DNA from: Novosphingobium sp.
GTDB lineage: Bacteria; Pseudomonadota; Alphaproteobacteria; Sphingomonadales; Sphingomonadaceae
NCBI GenBank assembly: GCA_027490345.1
Contig: JAIXYF010000409.1
Span: 1 to 35,753, forward strand
DNA: 35,753 nucleotides
Direction of reading: 5' to 3'
Of this stretch, positions 9,102 to 16,281 are shown piece after piece; positions within the stretch are counted from its first letter, which is position 1, and every line of letters begins with the position of its first letter. Made by a program: the position numbers and the translations under genes. Under the pieces are notes generated by a model. That model did not search any database, was not told the DNA's origin, and worked only from the letters and a program-made list of their open reading frames with translations.

Positions 9102-12100
9102 TCCGCCGGAAAGGCCTCGGCAGCAGCAGCGGCCCGCTGATCGCGCGCGGCCTCCTGCGGATCATAGGACAAGACGCGGCGGCCAATCCAAGGACCTACG
9201 CGCTTTTCCAGACCATCGGCAAGGCTGAACCCGGCAGGCACAAGCAGCAGCGTAAGCAGCGTTGACAGTGCCAAGCCGCCGATCACCACGATGCCCATCG
9301 GCGCGCGCCAGCCGGCATCGCCGCCAAGCGAAACCGCTGTCGGCACCATGCCCGCAATCATGGCGACGGTGGTCATCACGATCGGCTGGGCGCGTTTGTG
9401 CCCCGCCTCGATGATCGCTTCGAGCTTGGGCGTGCCCTTGGCCATCTCCTCGATCGCGAAGTCGATCAGGAGGATCGAGTTCTTGGCAACAATTCCGAAC
9501 AGCATGAGCACGCCAATGAACACCGGCAGCGAAAGCGCCTGCCCCGTGGCCAGAAGCAGCAGCAGGCCGCCCAGCGGAGCGAGGAAGAGCGAGCCCATGT
9601 TAACCAGCGGCGAAATGAACCGGCGATACAGCAGGACCAGAACCGAGAAGACGAGCAAAACGCCTGCGGCCAGCGCCACCATGAAATTGGTGAGCATTTC
9701 CTGCTGCCAGCGATCTTCGCCGGCCGCTGCGTTGGAAACGCCCTGCGGAAGGTTCTTCATGATCGGCAGAGCCTTGATCGCGGCGTCGGCCGTGCCCTTG
9801 ACCACACCAGACGGCAGATCTGCGCCGATGAAGACGCGCCGGTTCTGATTGTAACGCTGAATGCTGGTCGGCCCCGAACCGAAGCCGATGGAGGCCACGC
9901 GCGAGAGCGGCACCGATCCGCCGGAGATGGTTGGCACCGGCAAGTTCTGCAATGTCGCGAGATCGCGGCGCGAAGCCACCGGCAACTTCACCCGGATCGG
10001 CACCTGGCGATCGGAGAGCGAGAATTTGGCGCTGTTCTGGTCGATTTCACCCTGCGTTGCGATGCGGATCACCTGGCTCAGTTCCTGGGTGGTCACACCG
10101 AGCGAGGCCGCCAAATCAAGATGCGGGATAATCACGATCTCCGGGCGACGCAGGTCTGCGCTGATGCGCGGTCCGACGACTTCCTTGAGCCCGCTCATCT
10201 GCTCGACCAGCGTTTGCGCGGTCTTCTGCAGAAGCTCGGGGTCCGAACCGGACAGCATCACGCTGATCGCACGGCCGGAACCGCCACCAGGGCCGCCGCC
10301 GTTCTGATTCATGAAACTGACCCGCGCATCGGCCACTTTCTGCAGGCGAGGGGTCAAGGCGCGTTCGAATTCGATGCTGGAGCGGGTGCGATCCCGCTTC
10401 AGCTCCATGAACACGCGGCCATTACCTTCGTTGATCCGTTCAAGCGCGACGTCGATTTCAGGCTCGTCCTTAACCAGCGCAAGCACTTCGTCGACCTTGC
10501 GCTCGGTTTGCTCGATCGTGGTTCCCGGCACCATTTCGATAGTGATGCGGCTGAAATCGCCGTCGGTTTCGGGGAAGAATTGCGACGGGATAAAGACAAA
10601 CAAGACCACCGTGAAGGCGAGCGAGCCCGCAGCCACGCCCATCATCCACAGACGGTGATCCCGCAGCCGCGCACGGAACCAGCGCCGCGGAAAGCGTTCG
10701 CGATAAGCTGTCACCCGGCTCGTATCCAGCGACCAGGTGAGCACTTTCATATAACGCTGGATCCAGGGCCCGTTACCGTGCTCTTCCTCACCATGCGCGC
10801 GCAGAAAATAGGCTGCGATCATCGGCGTGATCATGCGGGCAACCAGCAACGAAAACATCACCGCGATCACCACAGTGAGTCCAAAGTTCTTGAAGAACTG
10901 CCCGGAAACACCCGGCATCAGCGCCACTGGCAAGAACACCGCGACAATCGAGAAGGTCGTTGCCACGACCGCAAGCCCGATCTCATCTGCCGCATCGATG
11001 GCCGCCTGATAGGCTGATTTGCCCATACGCATGTGGCGCACGATATTCTCGATCTCCACGATCGCATCGTCGACCAGCACACCGGCAACAAGCCCAAGCG
11101 CAAGCAAAGACATCGTGTTGAGGGTAAAGCCGATCAGGCTCATCACCCAGAACGTGGGGATCGACGAAAGCGGGATAGCAATGGCCGAAACAATCGTGGC
11201 ACGCCAATCACGCAGGAAAAAGAACACCACGATGACAGCCAGCACCGCACCTTCGACCATGGCCGACATCGATGACTTGTACTGGTCCTTGGTATAGCCG
11301 ACGCTGGAGAAGAGCTGGATGAAGTGCACCCGGCCGCCTTGCTCCTTCTCGATCTTGCGCAGCTCCTTCACCGTCTCGTCGAAGACGCTGACATCGGATT
11401 CGCCACGCGCCCGGGCGATGCTGAAGGTGACAACCGGCTTGCCATTGTTCTTGGCGATCGAGGTGATTTCGCTGAAACTATCGCGCACATCGGCAACGTC
11501 GGATAGCCGCACCGTGCGTCCGCCCGAAATGCCGACCTGAGTCCGCGACAGTTCGAACGCGCTCGCTGCATTGCCCAGCACGCGCACGGCCTGACGCGAT
11601 CCTGCGACTTCGGCCTTCCCGCCCGCTGCGTTGATATTGACCTGCCGCAGCGCTGCGTTGATCTGGGTGGCGGTGACGCCCTGCGCCTTCATCCGCATCG
11701 GATCGAGAGTGACCGCGATCTCGCGGCTGACGCCGCCATTGCGTTCAACCTCGGCCATGCCGGGCACCGAAAGCAAGCGTTTGCGGACCGAATCGTCGAT
11801 GAACCACGACAACTGCTCGATGGTCATGTCATCGGCAGAGACGGCAAAATAGGCAATGGCATCCGACGAAGTCTGCGCCTTGATCACTTGCGGTTCAAGG
11901 ATGCCATCAGGAAGATCGCCTCGAACCTGATCGACTGCGTTCTTTACCTCATTGACGGCGGCATTGATGTCCGTGCCAATGACAAACTGAACCATCGTCT
12001 GGCTCGACCCTTCGGTCGCGGTCGAGCTCAGCGTGTCGACCCCCGCGATCGTCCGCACGGCAGACTCGATCCGCTGGGTGATCTGGTTTTCGATTTCGGT

Positions 12101-12277
12101 CGGCGCTGCGCCCGGCTGGGAGATGGTGACAATGACGAGCGGGAACTCGATGTCCGGCTGGTCCTGCACCTTCATGCCCATGAAGGCGACAATCCCTGCC
12201 AGCGTCAGGCCGAGGAACATGACGATCGGCACCACAGGATTGCGGATCGACCATGCGGAGATGTTGCGAAAGTTCAT
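9098..12277 (-). CDS. RND-family efflux transporter permease (AcrB/MexB-like, HAE1 group)
   Basis: A 1059-residue inner-membrane proton-driven exporter. The N-terminus MNFRNISAWSIRNPVVPIVM begins with the first transmembrane helix. The proton relay is seen as D403-D404 in LVDDAIVEIEN (TM4) and K932 in FGIVAKNSILLIDFA (TM10), so it is a drug/organic-compound type rather than a heavy-metal type. The porter domain carries a glycine-rich loop (NGGGPGGGSG). Two periplasmic loops and 12 membrane helices fit the normal family length. Its adaptor is encoded 16 bases upstream; no TolC-like outer-membrane channel gene is in the operon, so a channel from elsewhere is presumably used. The substrate cannot be deduced. 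Confidence 0.96.
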   Translation of the reverse strand: MNFRNISAWSIRNPVVPIVMFLGLTLAGIVAFMGMKVQDQPDIEFPLVIVTISQPGAAPTEIENQITQRIESAVRTIAGVDTLSSTATEGSSQTMVQFVIGTDINAAVNEVKNAVDQVRGDLPDGILEPQVIKAQTSSDAIAYFAVSADDMTIEQLSWFIDDSVRKRLLSVPGMAEVERNGGVSREIAVTLDPMRMKAQGVTATQINAALRQVNINAAGGKAEVAGSRQAVRVLGNAASAFELSRTQVGISGGRTVRLSDVADVRDSFSEITSIAKNNGKPVVTFSIARARGESDVSVFDETVKELRKIEKEQGGRVHFIQLFSSVGYTKDQYKSSMSAMVEGAVLAVIVVFFFLRDWRATIVSAIAIPLSSIPTFWVMSLIGFTLNTMSLLALGLVAGVLVDDAIVEIENIVRHMRMGKSAYQAAIDAADEIGLAVVATTFSIVAVFLPVALMPGVSGQFFKNFGLTVVIAVMFSLLVARMITPMIAAYFLRAHGEEEHGNGPWIQRYMKVLTWSLDTSRVTAYRERFPRRWFRARLRDHRLWMMGVAAGSLAFTVVLFVFIPSQFFPETDGDFSRITIEMVPGTTIEQTERKVDEVLALVKDEPEIDVALERINEGNGRVFMELKRDRTRSSIEFERALTPRLQKVADARVSFMNQNGGGPGGGSGRAISVMLSGSDPELLQKTAQTLVEQMSGLKEVVGPRISADLRRPEIVIIPHLDLAASLGVTTQELSQVIRIATQGEIDQNSAKFSLSDRQVPIRVKLPVASRRDLATLQNLPVPTISGGSVPLSRVASIGFGSGPTSIQRYNQNRRVFIGADLPSGVVKGTADAAIKALPIMKNLPQGVSNAAAGEDRWQQEMLTNFMVALAAGVLLVFSVLVLLYRRFISPLVNMGSLFLAPLGGLLLLLATGQALSLPVFIGVLMLFGIVAKNSILLIDFAIEEMAKGTPKLEAIIEAGHKRAQPIVMTTVAMIAGMVPTAVSLGGDAGWRAPMGIVVIGGLALSTLLTLLLVPAGFSLADGLEKRVGPWIGRRVLSYDPQEAARDQRAAAAAEAFPAE

Positions 12278-12293
12278 GGGCGCGGCTCGCTGC

Positions 12294-13520
12294 TCATTTG
12301 ACCGGGCGAGCAGCAGTTGAAGCAGAGTTCGCCTTTACAGGGCGAACGACGTCGCCGGGATTGAGGAAGCCACCAGCCCGCATCACCACGCGCTCGCTCC
12401 CGGACAGGCCCGACGCCACCACGATGCCCTGAGCCGTCACATCGCCTGTCTTGACCGTGCGGCGCATGACCTTGTTGGCCTGATCGATGACGTAGACGAA
12501 CGGGCCCTGCTGGTCAGAAAGTATCGCGGATTCGGGCAGGATTGGAGCGGTAACGGACCCGCTGCGGATCTGGGCGCTGGCAAAGCCGCCGGGTCGAAGC
12601 GCGGGATCATAGGCCAGCGCGATGCGAGCAACGCCCTCGCGCGTCTGAGAATCGATTGTGGGTGAAAGCTGCCAGATCTGACCCGTGAACGGCTTGCTTG
12701 TGCCGACCGGCGTTACATCGGCCGATTGCCCTACAGAAAGCTTGGCAAGATCGTTTTCGGCCAGACGGGCCTGCATTTCGAACTGCCCTTCCCGGGCAAT
12801 GCGGAACAGCACACCGCTGCCCGGACTGACGATCTGGCCCGGCTCCACACCGCGCGTGAGCACAAGGCCGGATGCCGGAGCAACGACATTGAGCCTCGCG
12901 CTGCTTGCACGCAATTGTTCAAGCTGAGCTGCTGCAACCCTAACTTGCCCGGTTGCAGCATCGCGGGTCGCGATCAGCCGATCGACATCCGCCTTCGAGA
13001 TGAACCCACGCTCAACCAATTTCAGCGCACGATCGAGATTGGCCTGAGCGATCCGCGCATTCGCTCGTTGGACTTCGATATTGGCGGCCTGTCCGGCAAT
13101 CTGCTGGGCCTGGACCGAACGATCCACAACAGCCAGCACTTGTCCGGCTCGCACCCAGTCACCTGCGTCCACGAGCACGTTGATAACCTGGCCGCCTTCG
13201 CCGGCGATCCCAACCGGCATTTCTCGGCGCGCGGCGATCGTGCCGCTGGCGGTGATTGAGCCCGTCACGCTGGTGAGACCGGGCGTGATAACGCTGACGG
13301 ACTGCGCTTGCGCGCTCCGCGATTCTTCCGTTCCAGTCGCGGCCGGCGTCCGGTGCATAAAGTAATAGGTAAGGCCCAAGGCGAGCGCGATCAACGTGCC
13401 TACGATCACCATGCGGCGCCGGCTGCCGTCGGGCACGCCGAAGTCACCATCGCCCGATGCCGGTTCGATAGCTGGCTGCAGCCCGTTCTTGATCGTCGAT
13501 TCGTAATTCATGTCGTTCAC
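12294..13520 (-). CDS. RND efflux periplasmic adaptor subunit (membrane fusion protein)
   Basis: A 408-residue HlyD/AcrA-type adaptor linking the RND pump to an outer-membrane channel. It has an N-terminal membrane anchor (residues about 37-54), a biotinyl-lipoyl half-motif (GQVINVLVDAGDWVRAGQVL), a helical hairpin (about 135-200), the second lipoyl half (VVAPASGLVLTRGVEPG), a beta-barrel and a membrane-proximal domain. The first start is GTG 13520 (MNDMNYES); ATG 13511 is an alternative, and neither has a well-placed Shine-Dalgarno. It is the first gene of the operon adaptor, pump, DUF445, GNAT. A 7-base inverted repeat about 60-80 bases upstream overlaps a possible promoter, so repression by an unlinked regulator is likely. 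Confidence 0.94.
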   Translation of the reverse strand: MNDMNYESTIKNGLQPAIEPASGDGDFGVPDGSRRRMVIVGTLIALALGLTYYFMHRTPAATGTEESRSAQAQSVSVITPGLTSVTGSITASGTIAARREMPVGIAGEGGQVINVLVDAGDWVRAGQVLAVVDRSVQAQQIAGQAANIEVQRANARIAQANLDRALKLVERGFISKADVDRLIATRDAATGQVRVAAAQLEQLRASSARLNVVAPASGLVLTRGVEPGQIVSPGSGVLFRIAREGQFEMQARLAENDLAKLSVGQSADVTPVGTSKPFTGQIWQLSPTIDSQTREGVARIALAYDPALRPGGFASAQIRSGSVTAPILPESAILSDQQGPFVYVIDQANKVMRRTVKTGDVTAQGIVVASGLSGSERVVMRAGGFLNPGDVVRPVKANSASTAARPVK

Positions 13521-13577
13521 GTGCCTTAGTCCCGGTCGGGCGCCGCCATCCCAGGGCTGGGTATTCCCTGGCCCGAT

Positions 13578-13612
13578 GGAAGTGTATTATCTGACTATAT
13601 CACTTCCCGCAA
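13578..13612 (-). promoter_or_regulatory. Putative operator and promoter of the RND efflux operon
   Basis: GGAAGTG (13578-13584) and CACTTCC (13601-13607) form a perfect 7-base inverted repeat with a 16-base AT-rich spacer. On the minus strand TTGCGG (13612-13607) and TAATAC (13589-13584) are 17 bases apart and could be the -35 and -10 elements, lying within the repeat. The repeat is certain; the promoter assignment is tentative. Confidence 0.45.
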
Positions 13613-13775
13613 GCGCGGGTAGACACGCTGATGCCGCACGCCACCGACCGGATAGCGGACCATCCGACGAGTGACAATTATGGCTCGACAAAGAGCATGA
13701 ACATTTGATTCCATCGTGGCTTCGATGCCACCAGAACTGGATCCGGGCATTCGCCTTTTAGGGCACACCAAAGCA

Positions 13776-13807
13776 AATGGCCGCTCCGCACTTGCGGAAC
13801 GGCCATT
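13776..13807 (-). terminator. Hairpin terminator downstream of sciP
   Basis: 15-base arms (13776-13790 and 13793-13807) fold into a continuous stem when read on the minus strand, where the single non-Watson-Crick position is a U-G pair; on the plus strand the same position is a C-A mismatch. This favours a minus-strand RNA. It is 41 bases past the sciP stop and is followed by TTTGCTTT. Confidence 0.65.
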
Positions 13808-13848
13808 GTGAAATCGTGAACGTTCCGGCGCCCCTGCGCGCCAGACAA

Positions 13849-14148
13849 TCAGAACTTCAGCTGGCGCTCATAAAGATCGCGGTAGTGCTGGATGCGCGTC
13901 ACACGGAGGCCCTGCATGCCTGAACGATCAACCGCGCGCTGCCACGAGGCGAATTCTTCCAGCGTAAGGCTGTAGCGCTCACAGACCTCGTCGATCGTAA
14001 GCAGCCCGCCGTTAACCGCGGCCACGACTTCGGCCTTGCGCCGGACGACCCACCGAGTGGTCGAAGGGGGCGGCAGGCTATCCAGCGTCAACGGTTCGCC
14101 AAGCGGACCAATGACTTGCGACGGCTTGATTTTCTGGTTCTCAATCAT
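13849..14148 (-). CDS. sciP: SciP-like (DUF1153) cell-cycle transcription factor
   Basis: A 99-residue small helix-turn-helix protein. In Caulobacter, SciP inhibits CtrA-dependent transcription during the cell cycle. The core is well conserved here: VIGPLGEPLTLDSLPPP, then RWVVRRKAEVVAAVNGGLL, then the helix-turn-helix IDEVCERYSLTLEEFASWQ and GLRVTRIQHYR. Start ATG 14148 gives the family's usual length; the longer frame to 14223 would add residues unlike the family. The start lies inside the last codons of the upstream hypothetical gene, so the two are probably co-translated. A GATTC (GANTC, possible CcrM methylation) site lies at 14152-14156, just before the start codon. A terminator follows at 13776-13807. 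Confidence 0.92.
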   Translation of the reverse strand: MIENQKIKPSQVIGPLGEPLTLDSLPPPSTTRWVVRRKAEVVAAVNGGLLTIDEVCERYSLTLEEFASWQRAVDRSGMQGLRVTRIQHYRDLYERQLKF

Positions 14149-14509
14149 GTCGATTCTCGTTTGGTCGACGCTGCGGGGCGACGTCGGGAACTGCGCCCTT
14201 ATTGCCTGCCGTGTCATTTCCATTCACTGAAAAGGCGGGGTTAACAGCGCCTTCAGCTTCCATTTCAACGTATCTGAGCAACGCCGCAGCGGACCCGTGA
14301 AAACTTCCGCCCTCTCTGGCCTGCGTGCCCGCCGTGCCATGATTGTCCCGACTTCCGGCCAGAGCTGCCGCTGCGCCGCCGGCGAGTGCACCGCGGGTAT
14401 CGTGAGCCGCGACCAGCCGAGCGCATAGCTCGCTCCAGCCAAGCGGACGCAGCCTTCGGCTCGAATCGTCCGGAATGACATGCGGTGAATCGGGGAATCT
14501 CATCTCCAT
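14141..14509 (-). CDS. Small hypothetical protein of the sphingomonad type, upstream of sciP
   Basis: A 122-residue soluble protein with no known domain. The layout, an N-terminal RRLRPLGWSELCARLVAAHD helix, then SFHGSAAALLRY and an Asn/Gly-rich end containing AVNPAFSVNGN, matches from memory a family of short hypothetical proteins common in Sphingomonadales; the function is unknown to me. AGGGA lies 7 bases before ATG 14509, supporting that start. The gene overlaps the sciP start by 8 bases, so it is the promoter-proximal gene of a two-gene unit and could modulate SciP. It has no signal peptide or membrane segment. The frame could conceivably be chance, but the ribosome-binding site and overlap argue otherwise. 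Confidence 0.65.
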   Translation of the reverse strand: MEMRFPDSPHVIPDDSSRRLRPLGWSELCARLVAAHDTRGALAGGAAAALAGSRDNHGTAGTQAREGGSFHGSAAALLRYVEMEAEGAVNPAFSVNGNDTAGNKGAVPDVAPQRRPNENRHD

Positions 14510-14571
14510 GAGCCGGTCCCTAACCCATAGTCCTATAAAGGAGGGTAAAGCCGCCCTTCACCAAGAGTTAG

Positions 14572-14585
14572 GTTTTGACCAAAAC
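14572..14585. promoter_or_regulatory. Palindrome between sciP unit and mnmA
   Basis: Perfect inverted repeat GTTTTG-AC-CAAAAC in the 143-base divergent region between the hypothetical/sciP unit and mnmA. It could bind a dimeric regulator. No recognisable CtrA box (TTAA-N7-TTAA) was found nearby. Confidence 0.3.
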
Positions 14586-14652
14586 GGACTGACCTCAGCC
14601 CCCCCCGTTTTTAGACCTGCCGCTTGCCCCGGAAAGGCTCTATGGGGCCCAA

Positions 14653-15873
14653 ATGCAAAACTACCCGGGCTCTTGCGGTGATTCTGCCGGCCCTCGCCCT
14701 TCCAATGAGCCCTCGCCCGCCTCTTCGCTTGATGCACGCGAGGCCGCTGACCTTTTTTCGCTTGCCGCCGCTGGGGGGCCGAAGCGAATCGTCGTTGCCA
14801 TGTCGGGCGGAGTAGATAGCTCGGTGGTGGCCGGGATCGCCGCAAGAAGCGGCGCCGAGGTCATCGGCGTGACATTGCAGCTCTATGATTACGGCGCCGC
14901 CACCGGCAGGAAGGGCGCGTGCTGCGCTGGCGACGATATCCGCGATGCCCGCGCTGTCGCTGATCGGCTGGGCATTGCGCACTATGTCTTCGATCATGAA
15001 ACCCGTTTCCGGGAAGATGTCGTCGAGCGGTTCGCGGACGATTATCTTTCGGGACGCACGCCGATCCCCTGCATTCGCTGCAACATGGGGCCCAAGTTCA
15101 CGGACCTGCTGACGATGGCGCGTGACCTTGGTGCCGACTGCCTCGCCACCGGGCACTATGTGCGGCGGATTGCCGGAGCACATGGCCCGCAGCTGCACCG
15201 TGCGGTCGATCCAGCACGCGACCAGTCCTACTTCCTTTATGGAACCACCGAAGAACAGCTCGATTTCCTGCGCTTCCCGCTGGGCGGCCTGCCCAAATCG
15301 GAAGTGCGCGCCATGGCCGCCGCGCTGGGACTGGGTGTTGCGGCCAAGCCGGATAGCCAGGACATCTGTTTCGTACCTGATGGCGACTACGCATCGATCG
15401 TTACGAAGCTTCGCCCGGAAGGTTCAGCGCCGGGCGAGATCGTCCACGCGGCAACCGGTGCCGTGCTTGGCACCCACCGCGGAGTAATTCACTACACGGT
15501 CGGCCAGCGTCGCGGCCTTGAAATCGGCGGGCAGAGCGAGCCACTCTATGTCACGGCACTCGATGCACCTGCCCGGCGCGTGATGGTTGGCCCAAAGGCC
15601 ATGCTTGCAGTGGGCTTTGCCAGGCTGGTTGAAACGAACCGCATCGGGCCGATGCCTGTAGGAACGCAGCTTGGTGCGAAAGTGCGGTCGCTCGCCAAGC
15701 CGGTCCCAGTGGTCATCGAGGGCGCCATGGGCAGCGGGGCTCCCTGTGCCATTCGCTTCCTTCAGCCCGAGTTCGGGGTCGCACCAGGGCAGGCGGCCGT
15801 GATCTACGACGAAGACCGCGTTGTCGGTGGCGGCTGGATCGAGGCAACGTCGCCTTGGGACAGCCAAGGGTAG
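14653..15873 (+). CDS. mnmA: tRNA-specific 2-thiouridylase MnmA
   Basis: A 406-residue cytoplasmic enzyme that uses ATP and a sulfur relay to put the 2-thio group on U34 of tRNA for Lys, Glu and Gln. The PP-loop SGGVDSS is at 51-57. The catalytic cysteines are C143 (PCIRCN) and C239 (SQDICFV), with GHYVRR and DPARDQSYFLYG as further family blocks. The protein has about 50 residues before the PP-loop, longer than usual, but no in-frame alternative start exists before the loop; GGGG at 14645-14648 is a modest ribosome-binding site. It is divergent from the sciP unit and ends 3 bases before the convergent hypothetical gene. Confidence 0.97.
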   Translation: MQNYPGSCGDSAGPRPSNEPSPASSLDAREAADLFSLAAAGGPKRIVVAMSGGVDSSVVAGIAARSGAEVIGVTLQLYDYGAATGRKGACCAGDDIRDARAVADRLGIAHYVFDHETRFREDVVERFADDYLSGRTPIPCIRCNMGPKFTDLLTMARDLGADCLATGHYVRRIAGAHGPQLHRAVDPARDQSYFLYGTTEEQLDFLRFPLGGLPKSEVRAMAAALGLGVAAKPDSQDICFVPDGDYASIVTKLRPEGSAPGEIVHAATGAVLGTHRGVIHYTVGQRRGLEIGGQSEPLYVTALDAPARRVMVGPKAMLAVGFARLVETNRIGPMPVGTQLGAKVRSLAKPVPVVIEGAMGSGAPCAIRFLQPEFGVAPGQAAVIYDEDRVVGGGWIEATSPWDSQG

Positions 15874-15876
15874 GTC

Positions 15877-16248
15877 TTACTCGTCCCACGGCTCAAGAAC
15901 GCAGCCCGAGCCTTGTCGATAGGTGGCCGTCTGCCGCGCAATCAGCGGAAAGCGCGCCGTCACGCTGCGGGCAGACGTATCTTCCGCAAGCGTGATCAGT
16001 TGCATGCCCGGTTCGAAGTCCTTGCGGCAATCCCCCAGCGGTCGGCCGCCGACGAACCGGCACGAACAGGCAACCCGAGCCCCATAGGCGGCGCCTGTCA
16101 CGGCATAGCCATGCAGCTGCGGCCAGACGAATGCGCCCGCACCGCCCAAGATGGCAAGCGCCACGAACGACCAGCGCAAGGCCCTGCGGCGCGGTTGAGC
16201 GGTCTGCGAGGCAAGTTTGGGGGAAGCAGATGGTTTGGCCATTGCCAT
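15877..16248 (-). CDS. Small membrane-anchored cysteine-containing protein, like the N-terminal domain of certain serine hydrolases
   Basis: A 123-residue protein with one transmembrane helix (about 25-42) and a C-terminal domain predicted outside the cytoplasm. That domain contains C61 and C63 (GARVACSCRFVGGRP), C74 and C116 (TATYRQGSGCVLEP). This pattern, a cysteine followed by FVxGR and later a TAxYRxGxGC segment, resembles what I remember as the N-terminal region of a family of PF00144 serine hydrolases. The divergent neighbour at 16282 encodes such a catalytic domain without it. ATG 16248 and ATG 16242 are both possible starts; the second has a better-spaced GGA. No catalytic residues are evident. 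Function is unknown; an accessory role to the hydrolase is inferred. Confidence 0.75.
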   Translation of the reverse strand: MAMAKPSASPKLASQTAQPRRRALRWSFVALAILGGAGAFVWPQLHGYAVTGAAYGARVACSCRFVGGRPLGDCRKDFEPGMQLITLAEDTSARSVTARFPLIARQTATYRQGSGCVLEPWDE

Positions 16249-16281
16249 TCCGGGTCGATCTGGAGGAAAGCTGGCCGCCTG

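Larger units (their letters stand above)
13521..13848. other. Intergenic region between the efflux operon and sciP
   Basis: 328 bases without a convincing gene. It holds the inverted repeat and putative promoter of the efflux operon (13578-13612), a small CCCGC-AAGC-GCGGG hairpin (13606-13619), and the terminator of the sciP unit (13776-13807). The rest, about 13620-13770, shows nothing I can interpret. Confidence 0.7.

Noticed and set aside
9398..11017. 539-residue plus-strand open frame opposite the RND pump
   Set aside because: Antisense shadow; composition is extremely rich in Arg, His and Asp, with no protein-like motifs.
13777..13790. 14-base string ATGGCCGCTCCGCA also found (minus strand) near 32047-32060
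   Set aside because: Two copies of a 14-mer in a GC-rich 36-kb window are expected by chance; both lie in ordinary hairpins.
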